Under the pieces are notes generated by a model that saw only the letters and a list, made by a program, of their open reading frames with translations, had not been told where the DNA came from and made no database searches. From NCBI RefSeq assembly GCF_014395785.1, contig NZ_CP060713.1, positions 4,424,625 to 4,488,624 on the forward strand: a DNA stretch of 64,000 nucleotides, written 5' to 3'. Position numbers and translations under genes: made by a program. The stretch is from Nocardioides mesophilus (GTDB taxonomy: Bacteria > Actinomycetota > Actinomycetes > Propionibacteriales > Nocardioidaceae). Shown one piece after another: positions 10,756-23,155 of the stretch (the first letter of the stretch is position 1; the number at the start of each line of letters is the position of its first letter).

Positions 10756-11742
10756 TCAGGCCTGCTCGGCGAGCATGTCCGGGGTGAGGCTCGACTCGGT
10801 GTCGGGGATGCCGAGCTCCTCGGCGCGCTTGTCGGCCATCGCGAGCAGCCGCCGGATCCGCCCCGCGATCGCGTCCTTCGTCAGCGGCGGCACGTGCAGC
10901 TGCCCGAGCTCCTCGAGCGAGGCCTGCTTGTGCTCGAGCCGCAGGTCGCCGGCCATCTTCAGGTGGTCGGGGACCTCGTCGGCCAGGATCTCGAGCGCAC
11001 GCTCCACCCGGGCGCCGGCGGCGACCGCGGCGCGGGCCGAGCGGCGCAGGTTGGCGTCGTCGAAGTTCGCCAGCCGGTTCGCGGTCGCGCGGACCTCACG
11101 CCGCATCCGGCGCTCCTCCCAGGCCATCAGCGACTCGTGGGCGCCGAGCCGGGTGAGCAGCGCCCCGATGGCGTCGCCGTCCCGGATCACCACCCGGTCC
11201 ACACCGCGGACCTCGCGGGCCTTGGCGGAGATGCCGAGCCGGCGGGCGGCGCCGACCAGGGCGAGGGCCGCCTCCGGGCCGGGACAGGTGACCTCCAGCG
11301 CGGACGAGCGGCCCGGCTCGGTCAGCGAGCCGTGCGCCAGGAACGCCCCCCGCCAGGCCGCCACGGCGTCGCAGCCGGCCCCGGAGACCACCTGGGGCGG
11401 CAGCCCGCGCACCGGCCGGCCGCGTCCGTCGAGGAGCCCGGTCTGGCGGGCCAGGGCCTCGCCGTCGCGGACCACGCGGACGACGTACCGGCTGCCCTTG
11501 CGGATGCCGTTGCCGGAGACCATCACCACGTCGGAGCTGTGGCCGTAGACCTCGGCGATGTCCTTGCGCAGCCGACGGGCTGCGGCGCCGGTGTCGAGCT
11601 CGGCCTCCACCACGATCCGGCCGCTGACGATGTGCAGACCACCGGCGAAACGCAGCATCGAGGAGACCTCAGACTTGCGGCAGCAGGTCTTCGTCACCTG
11701 AGTGTTGGCCAGTTCCGCCTTGACCTGTGCCGTCATCGCCAT
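10756..11742 (-). CDS. whiA: DNA-binding protein WhiA
   Basis: WhiA (328 aa), the sporulation/cell-division transcription factor conserved in Gram-positives, combining a homing-endonuclease-like N-terminal domain with a C-terminal helix-turn-helix. Highly conserved blocks seen are [56 protein letters not shown] and [19 protein letters not shown]; the C-terminus holds [28 protein letters not shown] at 11742 gives the usual MAMTAQVK start. In Streptomyces WhiA works with WhiB on division and sporulation genes. Here it keeps the fixed position after rapZ-yvcK, 78 bases downstream of yvcK. Confidence 0.97.
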   Translation of the reverse strand: MAMTAQVKAELANTQVTKTCCRKSEVSSMLRFAGGLHIVSGRIVVEAELDTGAAARRLRKDIAEVYGHSSDVVMVSGNGIRKGSRYVVRVVRDGEALARQTGLLDGRGRPVRGLPPQVVSGAGCDAVAAWRGAFLAHGSLTEPGRSSALEVTCPGPEAALALVGAARRLGISAKAREVRGVDRVVIRDGDAIGALLTRLGAHESLMAWEERRMRREVRATANRLANFDDANLRRSARAAVAAGARVERALEILADEVPDHLKMAGDLRLEHKQASLEELGQLHVPPLTKDAIAGRIRRLLAMADKRAEELGIPDTESSLTPDMLAEQA

Positions 11743-11820
11743 GCGTCCGATCCTGCCACGTCTGGGTCTGGAGCCCGATTCCCGCCTACGCGCCCAGAGG
11801 GTCCTGTGGGCTCGGTCACC

Positions 11821-12800
11821 CTACGTGCCGGCGAGAATCGCTGCATAGGCATTGGCCAACTTCTGCACGTCGTGCTGCGGCGACCCGTCCGCGGCCGCCA
11901 CGTCGGCGACCACCAGCCGGGCGCCGAGCGACGACGCGGCGTTGCGGAGCAGCCCCTCGTCCCCGACGCTGGCCCGGTCGGCGAGCACCACGTCGACGGA
12001 GAGGTCGGGCGCGTGCTCGGCCAGCACCTCGAGATGGTTCTCCTGGGAGAAGCCGTCGGTCTCCCCCGACTGCGGCCCCAGGTTCACCGTGACGATGGTG
12101 CGGGCCGGCGTGCGGACCAGGGCGTCGCGCAGCTCGGGGACCAGCAGGTGCGGGATGACGCTGGTGAACCAGGAGCCGGGGCCGAGCACCACCCAGTCGG
12201 CGCGGTGCACCGCCTCCAGCGTCTCCGGGCAGGCCGGCGGGTCGGTGGGCTCGAGCTCGACGGAGAGCACGCGTCCCTCGGTGGAGGCCACCTCCACCTG
12301 CCCGCGCACGGTCGTCAGCGCGGCCGGGTCCCCGGCGACCAGGCCCTGCACCTGCGCGGTGATGTCGATCGGCGAGACGGACATCGGCAGCACCCGGCCG
12401 TGGGCGCCCAGCAGCCGGCCCACCCAGTCCAGCCCGGCGACGTGCTCGCCGAGCAGCTCCCACAGCGAGACGATGAGCAGGTTGCCGAGCGCGTGCTCGT
12501 CGAGGTCGCCGTCGGAGGAGAACCGGTGCTGGAGCACGTCGGCCCAGGTGCGGCCCCAGTCGTCGTCCCCGCACAGCGCCGCCAGCGCCATCCGGAGGTC
12601 GCCGGGGGCAGCACCCCGAACTCGCGGCGCAGCCGGCCCGACGAGCCGCCGTTGTCGGCGACGGTGACCACGGCGGTCAGGTCGTCGACGACCCGGCGCA
12701 GTGCGGACAGCGAGGCGGCGAGGCCGTGGCCGCCGCCGAGCGCGACCACCCGCTGCCCGCCCGCGGCACCGGCGGGCACGCGATGCTGCTCCACGCTCAC
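11821..12800 (-). CDS. yvcK: YvcK/CofD-family gluconeogenesis factor, frameshifted
   Basis: YvcK-type UDP-sugar-binding protein of the CofD-like fold, needed in Gram-positives for growth on gluconeogenic carbon and for cell shape. About 326 residues if restored. The first part (GTG 12800, overlapping the rapZ stop) contains [18 protein letters not shown] and [19 protein letters not shown]; the rest, with [16 protein letters not shown] and [14 protein letters not shown], is in another frame. The switch falls at the G run 12604-12608 (plus strand), where one extra base restores [17 protein letters not shown], the family consensus. As the protein is highly conserved on both sides, I read this as one missing base in the sequence rather than gene decay. 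Confidence 0.88.
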
Positions 12801-13684
12801 TCCCGCCCGAGGTCGCGATGGGTCGAACGTGCGTCGATGCCGACCACCCGGAGCCGTGCGGCGATCTCCTCAGCCATCGCGACGCTGCGGTGCTTGCCGC
12901 CGGTGCAGCCGATCGCCACGGTCATGAAGCGCTTGCCCTCGCGGAGGTACCCGGTCACGACGGTGCGGATCAGGTCGACGTACTCGGTGAGGAACTCCTG
13001 CGCCTCGGGGCGGTCCTTGACGTAGTCCGCGACCGGCTCGTCGCGGCCGGTCAGCGGCCGGAGCTCGGGCACCCAGTGCGGGTTGGGCAGGAAGCGCATG
13101 TCCGCCACCAGGTCGGCGTCGACGGGGATGCCGTACTTGAAGCCGAAGCTGACCACGGTCGCCTTCATCGCGGTGGTGTGCTCGGTGCCGAACGCGTCGG
13201 CGATCTTGTCGGTGAGCTGGTGCACGTTGAGGGTCGAGGTGTCGATGACCAGGTCCGCCTCCGAGCGCAGGTCGGCCAGCACCACCCGCTCGCGGGTCAG
13301 GCCGTCGAGCAGCCGGCCGCCGTCCTGCAGCGGGTGCGGGCGGCGCACCGCCTCCTGGCGGCGGACCAGCACGTCGTCGTTCGCCTCGAGGAAGACCAGG
13401 GTCGTGCGCCGGCCGGTGGTGCCGCGGGCGATCACCTCGCGCAGCCCGGCGAAGAAGGACCCGGAGCGGACGTCGACCACGACGGCGATCGGCTGCAGCA
13501 GCCCCCGGGACTCGTCGACGAGCCGGACCACGTCGGCCACCAGCTGCGGCGGCAGGTTGTCCACGACGTAGAAGCCGAGGTCCTCGAGCTCCTTGGCGGC
13601 GGTGCTGCGGCCGGCACCGGTCATGCCGGTGACGACGACGAGCTCGCCCCGGTGGTCGGCGACCGGGGGCCGGGTGGCGGTCAT
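12797..13684 (-). CDS. rapZ: RNase adapter protein RapZ
   Basis: RapZ/YvcJ-family nucleotide-binding protein (295 aa). In E. coli RapZ delivers small RNAs to RNase E to control amino-sugar synthesis; in actinobacteria the role is less clear. The N-terminal P-loop is GMTGAGRS (the usual serine before GAG is threonine), followed by [17 protein letters not shown]. The C-terminal domain holds [20 protein letters not shown] and [21 protein letters not shown] at 13684 shares one base with the uvrC stop, and the RapZ stop overlaps yvcK, so uvrC-rapZ-yvcK are coupled. Confidence 0.95.
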   Translation of the reverse strand: MTATRPPVADHRGELVVVTGMTGAGRSTAAKELEDLGFYVVDNLPPQLVADVVRLVDESRGLLQPIAVVVDVRSGSFFAGLREVIARGTTGRRTTLVFLEANDDVLVRRQEAVRRPHPLQDGGRLLDGLTRERVVLADLRSEADLVIDTSTLNVHQLTDKIADAFGTEHTTAMKATVVSFGFKYGIPVDADLVADMRFLPNPHWVPELRPLTGRDEPVADYVKDRPEAQEFLTEYVDLIRTVVTGYLREGKRFMTVAIGCTGGKHRSVAMAEEIAARLRVVGIDARSTHRDLGRE

Positions 13685-15672
13685 CAGGACTCCTCGATCT
13701 CTCCGGTGGCCGTGTTCACGCTCACCGTGCGGGTGCGGGTGGGCTGCTGCTCCAGCGCAGCGGCGATCGCCTCGGCCGTGCGCGGCCCGATGCCCGGCAC
13801 GGCGGCGATCTCGTCCACTGTGGCAGCACGCAGCTTCTTCAGCGAACCGAACTGCCGCAGCAGGCTCTTGCGCCGGACCTCGCCGAGCCCCGGCACGTCG
13901 TCGAGCAGGCTCTCCACCATGGTCTTGGAGCGCCGGGACCGGTGGTGCGTGATCGCGAACCGGTGCGCCTCGTCCCGCACCCGCTGCAGCAGGTAGAGCC
14001 CCTCGCTGGTGCGCGGCAGGATCACCGGGTCCTCCTGGTCGGGGAGCCAGACCTCCTCGAGCCGCTTCGCCAGTCCGCAGACCGGTACGTCGTCGATCCC
14101 GAGCTCGTCGAGCGCCCGCTGCGCGGCGGCGACCTGGGGCGGCCCCCCGTCGACGACCACCAGGCCCGGGACGTAGGCGAACTTCTTCGGCCGGCCGGTC
14201 TCGGGGTCGATCAGCGCCGGCCCGCTGTCCGCGGTGTCCGCCTCGCCGAGGCCGTCGAGGTCCGGGGTCTCCGCCCGCTCGTCGAGCAGCCGGCGGAACC
14301 GTCGGGTGATCACCTCGTGCATCGAGGCGACGTCGTTCTGCCCCTCGACGCCGCGGATCACGAAGCGGCGGTACTCCCCCTTGCGGGCCAGTCCGTCCTC
14401 GAAGACCACCATCGAGGCGACGACCTCGGTGCCCTGCAGGTTCGAGATGTCGAAGCACTCGATGCGCAGCGGAGCACCCGGCAGCTCCAGCGCCACCTGG
14501 ATCTCCTCGAGCGCCCGGTTGCGGGTGGTGAGGTCGCTGGCCCGCTTGGTCTTGTGCAGCCCGAGCGCCTGCAGCGCGTTGCGCCCGACGGTCTCCTGCA
14601 GCGCCTTCTTGTCCCCGCGCTGCGGCACCTTGATGCTGACCCGCCCGCCGCGCAGGGTGGCCAGCCACTGCTCGAGGGTCTCGTGGTCCTCCGGCAGCGC
14701 CGGCACCAGGATCTCGCGCGGGATGGACTCGCCGGACTCGTCGGCGTAGAGCTGCAGCAGGAAACCCTCGACCAGGCCAGCGGTGTCGGCGTCGTCGACC
14801 TTGTCGGCCACCCAGCCGCGCTGGCCGCGCACCCGGCCGCCGCGGACGATGAAGATCTGCACCGCCACCTCGAGCGGGTCCTCGGACAGCGCGATCACGT
14901 CGGCGTCGGTGCCGTCGCCGAGGACCACCGCCTGCTTCTCCATCGCCCGGCGCAGCGCCCCGATGTCGTCGCGCAGCCGGGCGGCCCGCTCGAAGTCGGT
15001 GTCGGCGGAGGCGGCGTACATCTCCTTCTCGAGGCGCTTCATGAACGCGCTGGTCTGCCCGCCCATGAAGTCGCAGAAGTCCTCGACGATCGCTCGGTGC
15101 TCCTCGGCACTGACCCGCCCCACGCAGGGGGCGGCGCACTTGCCGATGTAGCCGAGCAGGCACGGCCGACCGATCTGGGCCGAGCGCTTGAAGACACCGT
15201 TCGAGCACGACCGCATCGGGAAGACCCGGAGCAGCAGGTCGACGGTCTCGCGGATCGCCCAGGCATGGGAGTAGGGGCCGAAGTAGCGCACGCCCTTCTT
15301 CTTGGCGCCGCGGCCGACCATGACCCGCGGGAACTCCTCGTTGAGGGTCACCGCCAGCCAGGGGTAGGACTTGTCGTCGCGGTACTTCACGTTGAACCGC
15401 GGGTCGTACTCCTTGATCCAGGAGTACTCCAGCTGCAGCGCCTCCACCTCGGTGCCGACCACCGTCCACTCGACGCTCGCAGCGGTGGTGACCATCGTCT
15501 GGGTGCGCGGGTGCAGGTTGCCGAGATCCTGGAAGTACGACGTCAGCCGGGCCCGGAGGTTCTTGGCCTTGCCGACGTAGACCACCCGGCGGTGCGCGTC
15601 GCGGAAGCGGTAGACGCCCGGCGAGTTCGGGATCGAGCCCGGAGCAGGGCGGTACGTCGACGGGTCGGCCAC
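13684..15672 (-). CDS. uvrC: Excinuclease ABC subunit C
   Basis: UvrC (662 aa), the nuclease that makes both incisions in nucleotide excision repair. The N-terminal GIY-YIG nuclease is visible as [24 protein letters not shown] (UvrB-binding) segment follows around [26 protein letters not shown], then the RNase H-like second nuclease domain with [20 protein letters not shown] and [13 protein letters not shown], and two helix-hairpin-helix motifs at the C-terminus ([25 protein letters not shown]). GTG at 15672 lies six bases after TAGGGT, a leaderless-type promoter. uvrA and uvrB are elsewhere in the same window. Confidence 0.97.
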   Translation of the reverse strand: MADPSTYRPAPGSIPNSPGVYRFRDAHRRVVYVGKAKNLRARLTSYFQDLGNLHPRTQTMVTTAASVEWTVVGTEVEALQLEYSWIKEYDPRFNVKYRDDKSYPWLAVTLNEEFPRVMVGRGAKKKGVRYFGPYSHAWAIRETVDLLLRVFPMRSCSNGVFKRSAQIGRPCLLGYIGKCAAPCVGRVSAEEHRAIVEDFCDFMGGQTSAFMKRLEKEMYAASADTDFERAARLRDDIGALRRAMEKQAVVLGDGTDADVIALSEDPLEVAVQIFIVRGGRVRGQRGWVADKVDDADTAGLVEGFLLQLYADESGESIPREILVPALPEDHETLEQWLATLRGGRVSIKVPQRGDKKALQETVGRNALQALGLHKTKRASDLTTRNRALEEIQVALELPGAPLRIECFDISNLQGTEVVASMVVFEDGLARKGEYRRFVIRGVEGQNDVASMHEVITRRFRRLLDERAETPDLDGLGEADTADSGPALIDPETGRPKKFAYVPGLVVVDGGPPQVAAAQRALDELGIDDVPVCGLAKRLEEVWLPDQEDPVILPRTSEGLYLLQRVRDEAHRFAITHHRSRRSKTMVESLLDDVPGLGEVRRKSLLRQFGSLKKLRAATVDEIAAVPGIGPRTAEAIAAALEQQPTRTRTVSVNTATGEIEES

Positions 15673-15678
15673 GAGCCA

Positions 15679-15684
15679 ACCCTA
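15679..15684 (-). promoter_or_regulatory. -10 element of uvrC (leaderless)
   Basis: TAGGGT on the minus strand ends 6 bases before the uvrC GTG. It would drive the uvrC-rapZ-yvcK(-whiA) unit. Confidence 0.5.
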
Positions 15685-15760
15685 CGGGGGCGTTCCGACG
15701 GTCCCGCGACCGCCGGACGTGGCCCCGGACACGCCCGCCCGGGTCCCTGCCGGGACCGGC

Positions 15761-16240
15761 TCAGCCCAGCACGACCTGGTCGCCCTTGACCTTGAACGGG
15801 GCCGCGGCGAGCGGCGTCGTGGCCGGTCCCTGGGCCACCGAGCCGTCGGCGATCGAGAACTGGCTGCCGTGGCAGGGGCAGATGATCTTGCCGTCCGCGA
15901 CCGACCCGACCAGGCAGCCGGCGTGGGTGCAGACCGCGGTGAACGCCTTGAACTCGCCCTTGCTCGGCTGGGTGACGACGACCTTGGCGTCGGGCAGGAT
16001 CACGCCGCCGTCGACCGGCACGTCGGCCGTGGCCACCGTGCCCGCCGAGGAGCCGCCGGATCCCGAGGTGCCGCCGGCCGGCGCCTGCGGCGAGGAGCCG
16101 CCGGTGGAGTTCGAGGAGCTGCCGCACGCCGCGAGCAGCGGCAGCGCCAGACCTCCCAGCGCGGCGCCACGGACGACTCCGCGGCGGGTGAGCGGCTCAC
16201 CGGACCGGCTCGCCCGGGACTCGTCGGACAGGTGGGTCAT
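15761..16240 (-). CDS. Rieske [2Fe-2S] lipoprotein, Tat-exported
   Basis: A 159-residue Rieske protein. The N-terminus has a twin-arginine motif (LTRRGVVRGAALGG), a hydrophobic stretch and a lipobox LAAC, so it is probably exported folded by the Tat system and lipid-anchored outside the membrane. A Ser/Gly-rich linker leads to the Rieske domain with both cluster-binding boxes, CTHAGC and CPCHGSQF. No cytochrome bc1 partners are nearby, and the single small domain resembles the stand-alone Rieske lipoproteins common in actinobacteria; electron partner unknown. ATG at 16240 follows GGGAGC. A TAGTGT -10 is visible at 16283-16288. Confidence 0.92.
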   Translation of the reverse strand: MTHLSDESRASRSGEPLTRRGVVRGAALGGLALPLLAACGSSSNSTGGSSPQAPAGGTSGSGGSSAGTVATADVPVDGGVILPDAKVVVTQPSKGEFKAFTAVCTHAGCLVGSVADGKIICPCHGSQFSIADGSVAQGPATTPLAAAPFKVKGDQVVLG

Positions 16241-16352
16241 GGCTGCTCCCGTGTCGGTCGTGGCCGTGGTTGGTTGACCATCACACTATCCGCGGGTGGG
16301 TGAGGGTTGCTGAGAGCAGCCTGTCAATCCGCCGCCGCGCGGACCAGCGGCA

Positions 16353-16410
16353 GTCGGGCCCGCGCCGGTCGGACTCGCCGGTCGGACCCGCGCCGGTCGG
16401 ACCCGCGCCG
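16353..16410. repeat. Tandem 13-15 bp GTCGGACCCGCGCCG repeats
   Basis: Four head-to-tail units begin at 16353, 16368, 16381 and 16396. The last two are identical 15-mers and the second is a shortened 13-base variant. They lie directly after the uvrA stop, in the gap before the Rieske gene. Confidence 0.75.
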
Positions 16411-16415
16411 ATCGC

Positions 16416-19405
<2,990 letters not shown>

Positions 19406-19470
19406 GGAAGGTCCTCGCTGTCGGCTCTGGTGCGGTGCGGGCAGCACCCTTGACCCGTGGGCACGGGTGT

Positions 19471-19486
19471 TCGAACAGGTGTTCGC
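19471..19486. promoter_or_regulatory. LexA (SOS) box upstream of uvrA
   Basis: The core CGAAC-N4-GTTCG is a perfect match to the actinobacterial/Gram-positive LexA site. It starts 67 bases before the uvrA GTG and directly follows a candidate minus-strand -10 (TATCAT, 19488-19493), so LexA binding would block initiation. It places uvrA in the DNA-damage regulon. Confidence 0.8.
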
Positions 19487-19703
19487 CATGATACCGGTTC
19501 TGGACAAACCGAGGCTCGGGGCCACGGTCGTCCGGCGGCTCGAGACGGGTCACGCCTCCTGACGCTAACCGGGAGCACCGACAAGTTCTTCCCGGGCCGG
19601 ACCGGATCGAGGCAGCCACGCCCGTGACCCCTGCCACAGTCCGTCGTTGTCCCGGAGGAGCCGTCCCCGACGGGCGGCCGGAGAGCAGCGGAGGTCGAGG
19701 GTG

Positions 19704-21173
19704 ATGGGCGAAGAGCGCCGAGCAACGGGCCGGGCGGTCCGAGCCCGCCGGGCAGGCCTGATGGCGGGCGGGGTCGCCGCGGTGGTCGTGGCCGCGCTGC
19801 TGCCGTCCCCGGCGTACGCGCACGGCGGCGACGGTCACGCGGAGAGGATGCACACGGAGTACGCCGCCGGGACCACCGTCCCGCTGGTGACCAGCCCGAA
19901 CATGCACCTGGTGTCGAGCAACCCCGGCTCCGCCGGCATCTCCGGCTGCTTCATGAAGTCCGCCCCGCTGTTCGTGGTCTCCAACCTGGACTCGGTGAAG
20001 GTGTACGACGTCGGCGACCCGGCCCGGCCCACGTTGGCCGGTGTGCTGCCGAGCCTCCAGTTCGAGAACGAGGCGATGAGCTGCGGCGAACGCCGGACCG
20101 GGAGCGGCACCTCGCGGTTCGTCCTGATCGGTGTCGACCTCTACCAGGCCTCGCCCGACGACCTCGACCACGCGAACCTGAGGCCGCTCGACGGCTACGA
20201 GATGGTCCTGGTCGACGTCACCGACCCCGCCGCACCGAGGATCCGCTCCCGCGCCGCCAGCACGACCAGCACCCACACGGTCACCTGCGTCGCGGACACG
20301 GACTGCCGCTACGTCTACTCGGCAGGCAGCGGCACCTCCTTCTCGGTGTTCGACCTGACCGACCTCGACCACCCGGTCGAGGTGGACAGCGACCCGGCGG
20401 TGCCCGGGGTGCAGCCCTTCGAGTCGCCGACGGCCGGCCACAAGTGGAACTTCGACGGAGCGGGCTACGGCACCCACACCGGGTGGGGAGGCTCGGGCAT
20501 CTTCGACGTGAGCGACCCGCTCGCCCCACGGCTGGTCACCACCACCGGCGCGGCCGGCCGGGGCGAGGACCCGGCGTACCCGGGGTGGAACGACTTCATC
20601 CACCACAACTCGTTCCGGCCCAACGCCGCCGCCTTCGTGCCCGACGCGGAGCCGTCGCTGGCGAACGGCAACGTGCTGCTCGTCACCGAGGAGGACTACG
20701 AGCAGACCGACTGCAGCCTGGCCGGCTCCTTCCAGACGTGGTGGGTCAGGCGTCTCGACGGCACCCCGGACGCGATCGTGCCGCTCGACAAGGTCGAGCT
20801 CAGCGACCTCGGCACCTTCCCGGTGCCGCAGTACGCCTTCTGCTCCTCGCACTGGTTCGACTTCCACCCCTCGGGCATCGTCACGGCCGGCTTCTACGGC
20901 GGTGGCACGCAGCTGATCGACGTCCGCGACCCCCGGCACCTCTCGTCCTACGGACACGCCACCTGGGGCGCCTCCGAGGTGTGGGACAGCTACTGGGCGC
21001 CGGTCTACAACCGGAAGGGGGTCGCCACCGGCCGCTCGACGAACCTGGCCTACTCGGTCGACCTCGTGCGAGGCCTGGACGTGTACGGCGTGGACCTGCC
21101 CGCCGGCGACACCGCGACCGCAGGACCGGTCCTCCCAGGCACGACGCGCGACCCGGTCGGCTGGCGGGGCTAG
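19704..21173 (+). CDS. Secreted LVIVD-repeat beta-propeller protein
   Basis: A 489-residue exported protein of unknown function. A basic N-region and hydrophobic segment end in SPAYA, a signal-peptidase I site near residue 39, followed by a His-rich start (AHGGDGHAERMH). The mature part carries repeated blades of the LVIVD type: KVYDVGDPARPTL, VLVDVTDPAAPRI, SVFDLTDLDHPVEV, GIFDVSDPLAPRLV and QLIDVRDPRHL. Such proteins form beta-propellers on the cell surface; the ligand is not predictable. ATG at 19704 follows GGAGG at 19691-19695. The gene diverges from uvrA and is followed by a separate MBL gene. Confidence 0.85.
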   Translation: MGEERRATGRAVRARRAGLMAGGVAAVVVAALLPSPAYAHGGDGHAERMHTEYAAGTTVPLVTSPNMHLVSSNPGSAGISGCFMKSAPLFVVSNLDSVKVYDVGDPARPTLAGVLPSLQFENEAMSCGERRTGSGTSRFVLIGVDLYQASPDDLDHANLRPLDGYEMVLVDVTDPAAPRIRSRAASTTSTHTVTCVADTDCRYVYSAGSGTSFSVFDLTDLDHPVEVDSDPAVPGVQPFESPTAGHKWNFDGAGYGTHTGWGGSGIFDVSDPLAPRLVTTTGAAGRGEDPAYPGWNDFIHHNSFRPNAAAFVPDAEPSLANGNVLLVTEEDYEQTDCSLAGSFQTWWVRRLDGTPDAIVPLDKVELSDLGTFPVPQYAFCSSHWFDFHPSGIVTAGFYGGGTQLIDVRDPRHLSSYGHATWGASEVWDSYWAPVYNRKGVATGRSTNLAYSVDLVRGLDVYGVDLPAGDTATAGPVLPGTTRDPVGWRG

Positions 21174-21176
21174 GGT
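21171..21176 (+). promoter_or_regulatory. Candidate -10 for the MBL-fold gene
   Basis: TAGGGT overlapping the preceding stop codon, about 70 bases upstream of the ATG at 21245. Confidence 0.3.
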
Positions 21177-21244
21177 CACCTCGACGGCAGCGGCACCCCG
21201 GGCGAGCGAGGGTGCCGCCCGCGTGGACCCGAGAGGCGGAACCC

Positions 21245-21898
21245 ATGACCTATCACGGCTCGGTCACCCCCGGCGGCCCGGCGGAGGTCCGGGAGCTGGC
21301 GCACCTGATCATCACCAAGCTGGCGGTCAGCGAGATGGCCAACAACGTCTACCTGCTGCGCTGCCGGCTCACCGACGAGCAGGTGCTCATCGACGCCGCG
21401 GACGACGCGCCGGCGATCCTGTCGATGGTCGGCGAGGACGGCCTGGCCCGGATCGTCACCACCCACAAGCACTGGGACCACCACCGTGCGCTCCCCGACG
21501 TGGTGGCCGCCACCGGTGCCGAGACGATCGCCGGCGAGGCAGACGCGGCCGAGCTGCCGGTGCCCGTGGACCGCACGGTCACCGACGGCGACCGGATCGC
21601 GGTCGGCCGGGCCGAGCTGGAGGTGATGCACCTCGTCGGGCACACACCGGGATCGATCGCGCTGCTCTACGACGACCCGAACGGCACCCCGCACCTGTTC
21701 ACCGGCGACTCCCTCTTCCCCGGCGGGGTGGGCAAGACCTGGTCGGAGGAGGACTTCGGGACCCTCGTCGACGACGTGGAGCACAAGGTCTTCGACCGGC
21801 TGCCCGACGAGACGTGGTTCTACCCCGGCCACGGGGACGACTCCACCCTCGGCGCCGAGCGGCCCCAGCTCGGGGAGTGGCGCCGGCGCGGCTGGTGA
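21245..21898 (+). CDS. MBL-fold (glyoxalase II-like) metal hydrolase
   Basis: A 217-residue metallo-beta-lactamase-fold hydrolase. The metal-binding residues are visible: THKHWDHH (the HxHxDH motif), GHTPGSIALLY supplying the third histidine, FTGDSLFPGGVGK with the bridging aspartate, and a C-terminal histidine in YPGHGDDSTLG. The order and spacing resemble hydroxyacylglutathione hydrolases, but actinobacteria use mycothiol rather than glutathione, so the thiol-ester substrate is uncertain. ATG at 21245 follows a purine-rich GAGAGGCGG. There is no clear partner gene nearby. Confidence 0.88.
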   Translation: MTYHGSVTPGGPAEVRELAHLIITKLAVSEMANNVYLLRCRLTDEQVLIDAADDAPAILSMVGEDGLARIVTTHKHWDHHRALPDVVAATGAETIAGEADAAELPVPVDRTVTDGDRIAVGRAELEVMHLVGHTPGSIALLYDDPNGTPHLFTGDSLFPGGVGKTWSEEDFGTLVDDVEHKVFDRLPDETWFYPGHGDDSTLGAERPQLGEWRRRGW

Positions 21899-21962
21899 CC
21901 GACGACACGTCCACCGCTGACCGGGTTGTCCGCAAACGCCCACATCAGTCGCCGTCCGGGCC

Positions 21963-21968
21963 TACCGT
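21963..21968 (+). promoter_or_regulatory. -10 element of the collagen-like gene (leaderless)
   Basis: TACCGT ending 6 bases before the ATG at 21975. Confidence 0.45.
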
Positions 21969-21974
21969 CAGGCC

Positions 21975-22349
21975 ATGGGCAAGTTACCCGGGATGCTGGT
22001 GGTGTGCGTGGTGGCCGTGGTGTGCGGTCTTCTCGGGGCTGTCGGCGGCGTCACGCTGCTGCAGTCACAGCTCCAGGGACCGCAGGGTCCGACCGGGCTG
22101 CAGGGCGCCCCGGGTGAGCCGGGAGCGGCCGGTGTCGACGGGGTGGACGGCGTCGACGGGGAGCCCGGCGCCCGCGGACCCCGGGGAGCAGCCGGCAAGC
22201 CTGGCAAGCCCGGCAAGGCGGCAGCCGACCAGCCGGTGGACATCGGCACCCAGAACTGCGCCGGCCGGTCGGTCGACGTGGTGACCGACGTGACGATCCG
22301 CGGCACCAAGATGCAGCTCCAGAAGCAACCGGTCTGCGTCACGGGCTGA
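21975..22349 (+). CDS. Small membrane-anchored collagen-like protein
   Basis: A 124-residue protein with no recognised enzyme family. Residues about 5-30 form one hydrophobic segment (signal anchor or uncleaved signal peptide). Residues 35-82 are sixteen uninterrupted Gly-X-Y triplets (GPQ, GPT, GLQ, GAP, GEP, GAA, three GVD, GEP, GAR, GPR, GAA, GKP, GKP, GKA). Charges are segregated, acidic in the middle and basic at the end, which favours triple-helix assembly. A C-terminal cap of about 42 residues holds two cysteines (NCAG, PVCVTG). It probably forms a short trimeric stalk on the cell surface. TACCGT six bases before the ATG suggests a leaderless transcript. Confidence 0.75.
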   Translation: MGKLPGMLVVCVVAVVCGLLGAVGGVTLLQSQLQGPQGPTGLQGAPGEPGAAGVDGVDGVDGEPGARGPRGAAGKPGKPGKAAADQPVDIGTQNCAGRSVDVVTDVTIRGTKMQLQKQPVCVTG

Positions 22350-22357
22350 GACTCCCG

Positions 22358-22363
22358 TAGCCT
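22358..22363 (+). promoter_or_regulatory. -10 element of map (leaderless)
   Basis: TAGCCT ending 6 bases before the map ATG. Confidence 0.5.
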
Positions 22364-22369
22364 GCGGCC

Positions 22370-23137
22370 ATGATCGAGCTCAGGACGCCGGTGGAGATCG
22401 AGCAGATGCGGCCGGCCGGCCGCTTCGTCGCCGAGGTGCTGACCCGGCTGCGTGAGGCCGCCGACGTGGGAGTCAACCTGCTCGAGCTCGACGCGCTGGC
22501 GCACCGGATGATCCGCGAGCGCGGCGCCGAGTCCTGCTACATCGACTACCACCCGTCGTTCGGCGCGCGCCCGTTCGGCTACGTGCTCTGCACCTCGGTC
22601 AACGACGCGGTGCTGCACGGTCTCCCCCACGACTACGTGCTGCAGGACGGGGACCTGCTGAGCGTCGACTTCGCCGCCTCCGTCGACGGCTGGGTCTCCG
22701 ACTCCGCGCTGAGCGTCGTCGTCGGCACGCCGCGCGACGGGGACCTGGAGCTGATCGCGGTCGCCGAGCAGGCGCTCGAGGCCGGGATCGGGGCGGCAGT
22801 GCCGGGCAACCGGATCGGCGACATCTCCGCCGCGATCGCCGCGGTCGCCCACGGCGCCGGCCTGTCGATCAACACCGAGTTCGGCGGCCACGGGGTGGGC
22901 CGCACCATGCACGGCGACCCGCACGTGGCCAACGACGGTCGTCCCGGGCGCGGGTATCCGCTCAAGCCAGGGCTGGTCATCGCCATCGAGCCGTGGTTCC
23001 TGGCGGCCACCGACGAGCTCCGGATGGACCCCGACGGCTGGACGCTGCGCAGCGCCGACGGCTCGCGCGGCGCCCACGCCGAGCACACCGTCGCGATCAC
23101 CGCTGACGGCCCGCTGGTGCTCACCGCGCGGGACTGA
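22370..23137 (+). CDS. map: Methionine aminopeptidase, type I
   Basis: Methionine aminopeptidase (255 aa), removing the initiator methionine from nascent proteins. The pita-bread fold and metal ligands are evident: LLSVDFAASVDGWVSDSA (first two aspartates), EFGGHGVGRTMHGDPHV (histidine), VIAIEPWF (glutamate) and a C-terminal AEHTVAIT (glutamate). The N-terminal zinc-ribbon/SH3-binding extension of some actinobacterial Maps is absent, so this is the short form; a second map elsewhere, for example by secY, would be usual. ATG at 22370 lies six bases after TAGCCT. Confidence 0.92.
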   Translation: MIELRTPVEIEQMRPAGRFVAEVLTRLREAADVGVNLLELDALAHRMIRERGAESCYIDYHPSFGARPFGYVLCTSVNDAVLHGLPHDYVLQDGDLLSVDFAASVDGWVSDSALSVVVGTPRDGDLELIAVAEQALEAGIGAAVPGNRIGDISAAIAAVAHGAGLSINTEFGGHGVGRTMHGDPHVANDGRPGRGYPLKPGLVIAIEPWFLAATDELRMDPDGWTLRSADGSRGAHAEHTVAITADGPLVLTARD

Positions 23138-23155
23138 CCCGGCGCGTCCGGCACC

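Noticed and set aside
16353..16410. CRISPR-like array
   Set aside because: Units are 13-15 bases and directly adjacent, without spacers, and there are no cas genes in the window.
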